DNA from: Pseudomonas sp. GM84
Lineage (GTDB): Bacteria; Pseudomonadota; Gammaproteobacteria; Pseudomonadales; Pseudomonadaceae
NCBI RefSeq assembly: GCF_000282535.1
Contig: NZ_AKJC01000092.1
Coordinates: 1 to 58,665 of the forward strand
Reading direction: 5' to 3'
Length of the DNA: 58,665 nucleotides
The first letter of the stretch is position 1. The number at the start of each line of letters is the position of its first letter. The position numbers were made by a program, and so were the translations under genes. This document shows positions 58,650-58,665 of the stretch, in pieces. The notes beneath the pieces are model-generated. The model was not told the origin of the DNA, did no database searches, and saw only the letters and a list, made by a program, of their open reading frames with translations.

Positions 58650-58665
58650 GGCCTCTTCGCGGGGC
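58650..58665. repeat. REP element, class B, cut by window edge
   Basis: GGCCTCTTCGCGGGGC matches the outer arm of the class B elements at 22503 and 50131. The rest lies outside the window. Confidence 0.75.

Overview
The window is a chromosomal segment of a fluorescent Pseudomonas, most likely of the P. putida group. Support comes from about 62% GC protein-coding DNA, the Ttg2/Mla and RoxSR loci, and the two palindromic REP families typical of P. putida. The order murA-ibaG-mla-kdsD-kdsC-lptCAB-rpoN-hpf-ptsN-rapZ-ptsO-ZIP-sodA-orfX-fumC-fagA-pmbA-darP-tldD-nitrilase-yhdP-rng-maf-mreDCB-gatCAB, followed by roxSR and a dipeptide transporter, matches from memory the P. aeruginosa PA4450-PA4506 region. 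This is therefore mostly conserved core genome. I see no prophage, insertion sequence, CRISPR array, tRNA or rRNA.

Layout. Positions 1-3174 hold a CynX-type exporter with its GntR-family regulator and a divergent lipoprotein phosphodiesterase. Positions 3179-8014 (minus) hold hisC-hisD-hisG, murA and ibaG. Positions 8134-11181 (minus) hold the mlaFEDCB phospholipid transport operon, which ends in a clear intrinsic terminator. Positions 11429-18441 (plus) hold Kdo synthesis (kdsD, kdsC), LPS export (lptC, lptA, lptB), sigma-54 and the nitrogen PTS genes (hpf, ptsN, rapZ, ptsO). Positions 18590-22400 (minus) hold an iron-starvation operon, fagA-fumC-orfX-sodA-ZIP, under a near-perfect Fur box. 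Positions 22610-35709 (minus, with darP opposed) hold pmbA, tldD, a nitrilase-like gene, yhdP, rng, maf and mreDCB. Positions 35914-41127 (plus) hold gatCAB, a small RlpA-like lipoprotein, a Ca2+/Na+ antiporter and a carboxymuconolactone decarboxylase-like gene. Positions 41082-45466 (minus) hold an aromatic amino acid permease, an AEC transporter and roxR-roxS. Positions 45669-57369 (plus) hold a SIMPL protein and a large dipeptide uptake locus: three periplasmic binding proteins, an OprD-type porin and DppBCDF. The minus-strand end carries a membrane protein gene followed by a 24-codon membrane peptide gene.

Themes. Much of the window serves the envelope: peptidoglycan precursor, Kdo, Lpt, Mla, YhdP and MreBCD. 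A second theme is a compact metal-switch operon that replaces iron-dependent enzymes with FumC and Mn-SOD. A third is a complete outer-membrane-to-cytoplasm dipeptide route.

No wholly new multi-gene system is evident. The points most worth a second look are two genes whose best start codon is ATT (mreC and the antiporter), the 24-residue membrane peptide, a perfect 10+10 bp operator-like palindrome near the right edge, two unknown proteins in the Fur operon, a decarboxylase-like gene whose 3' end runs into its convergent neighbour, and two REP families with perfect arms up to 39 bp.
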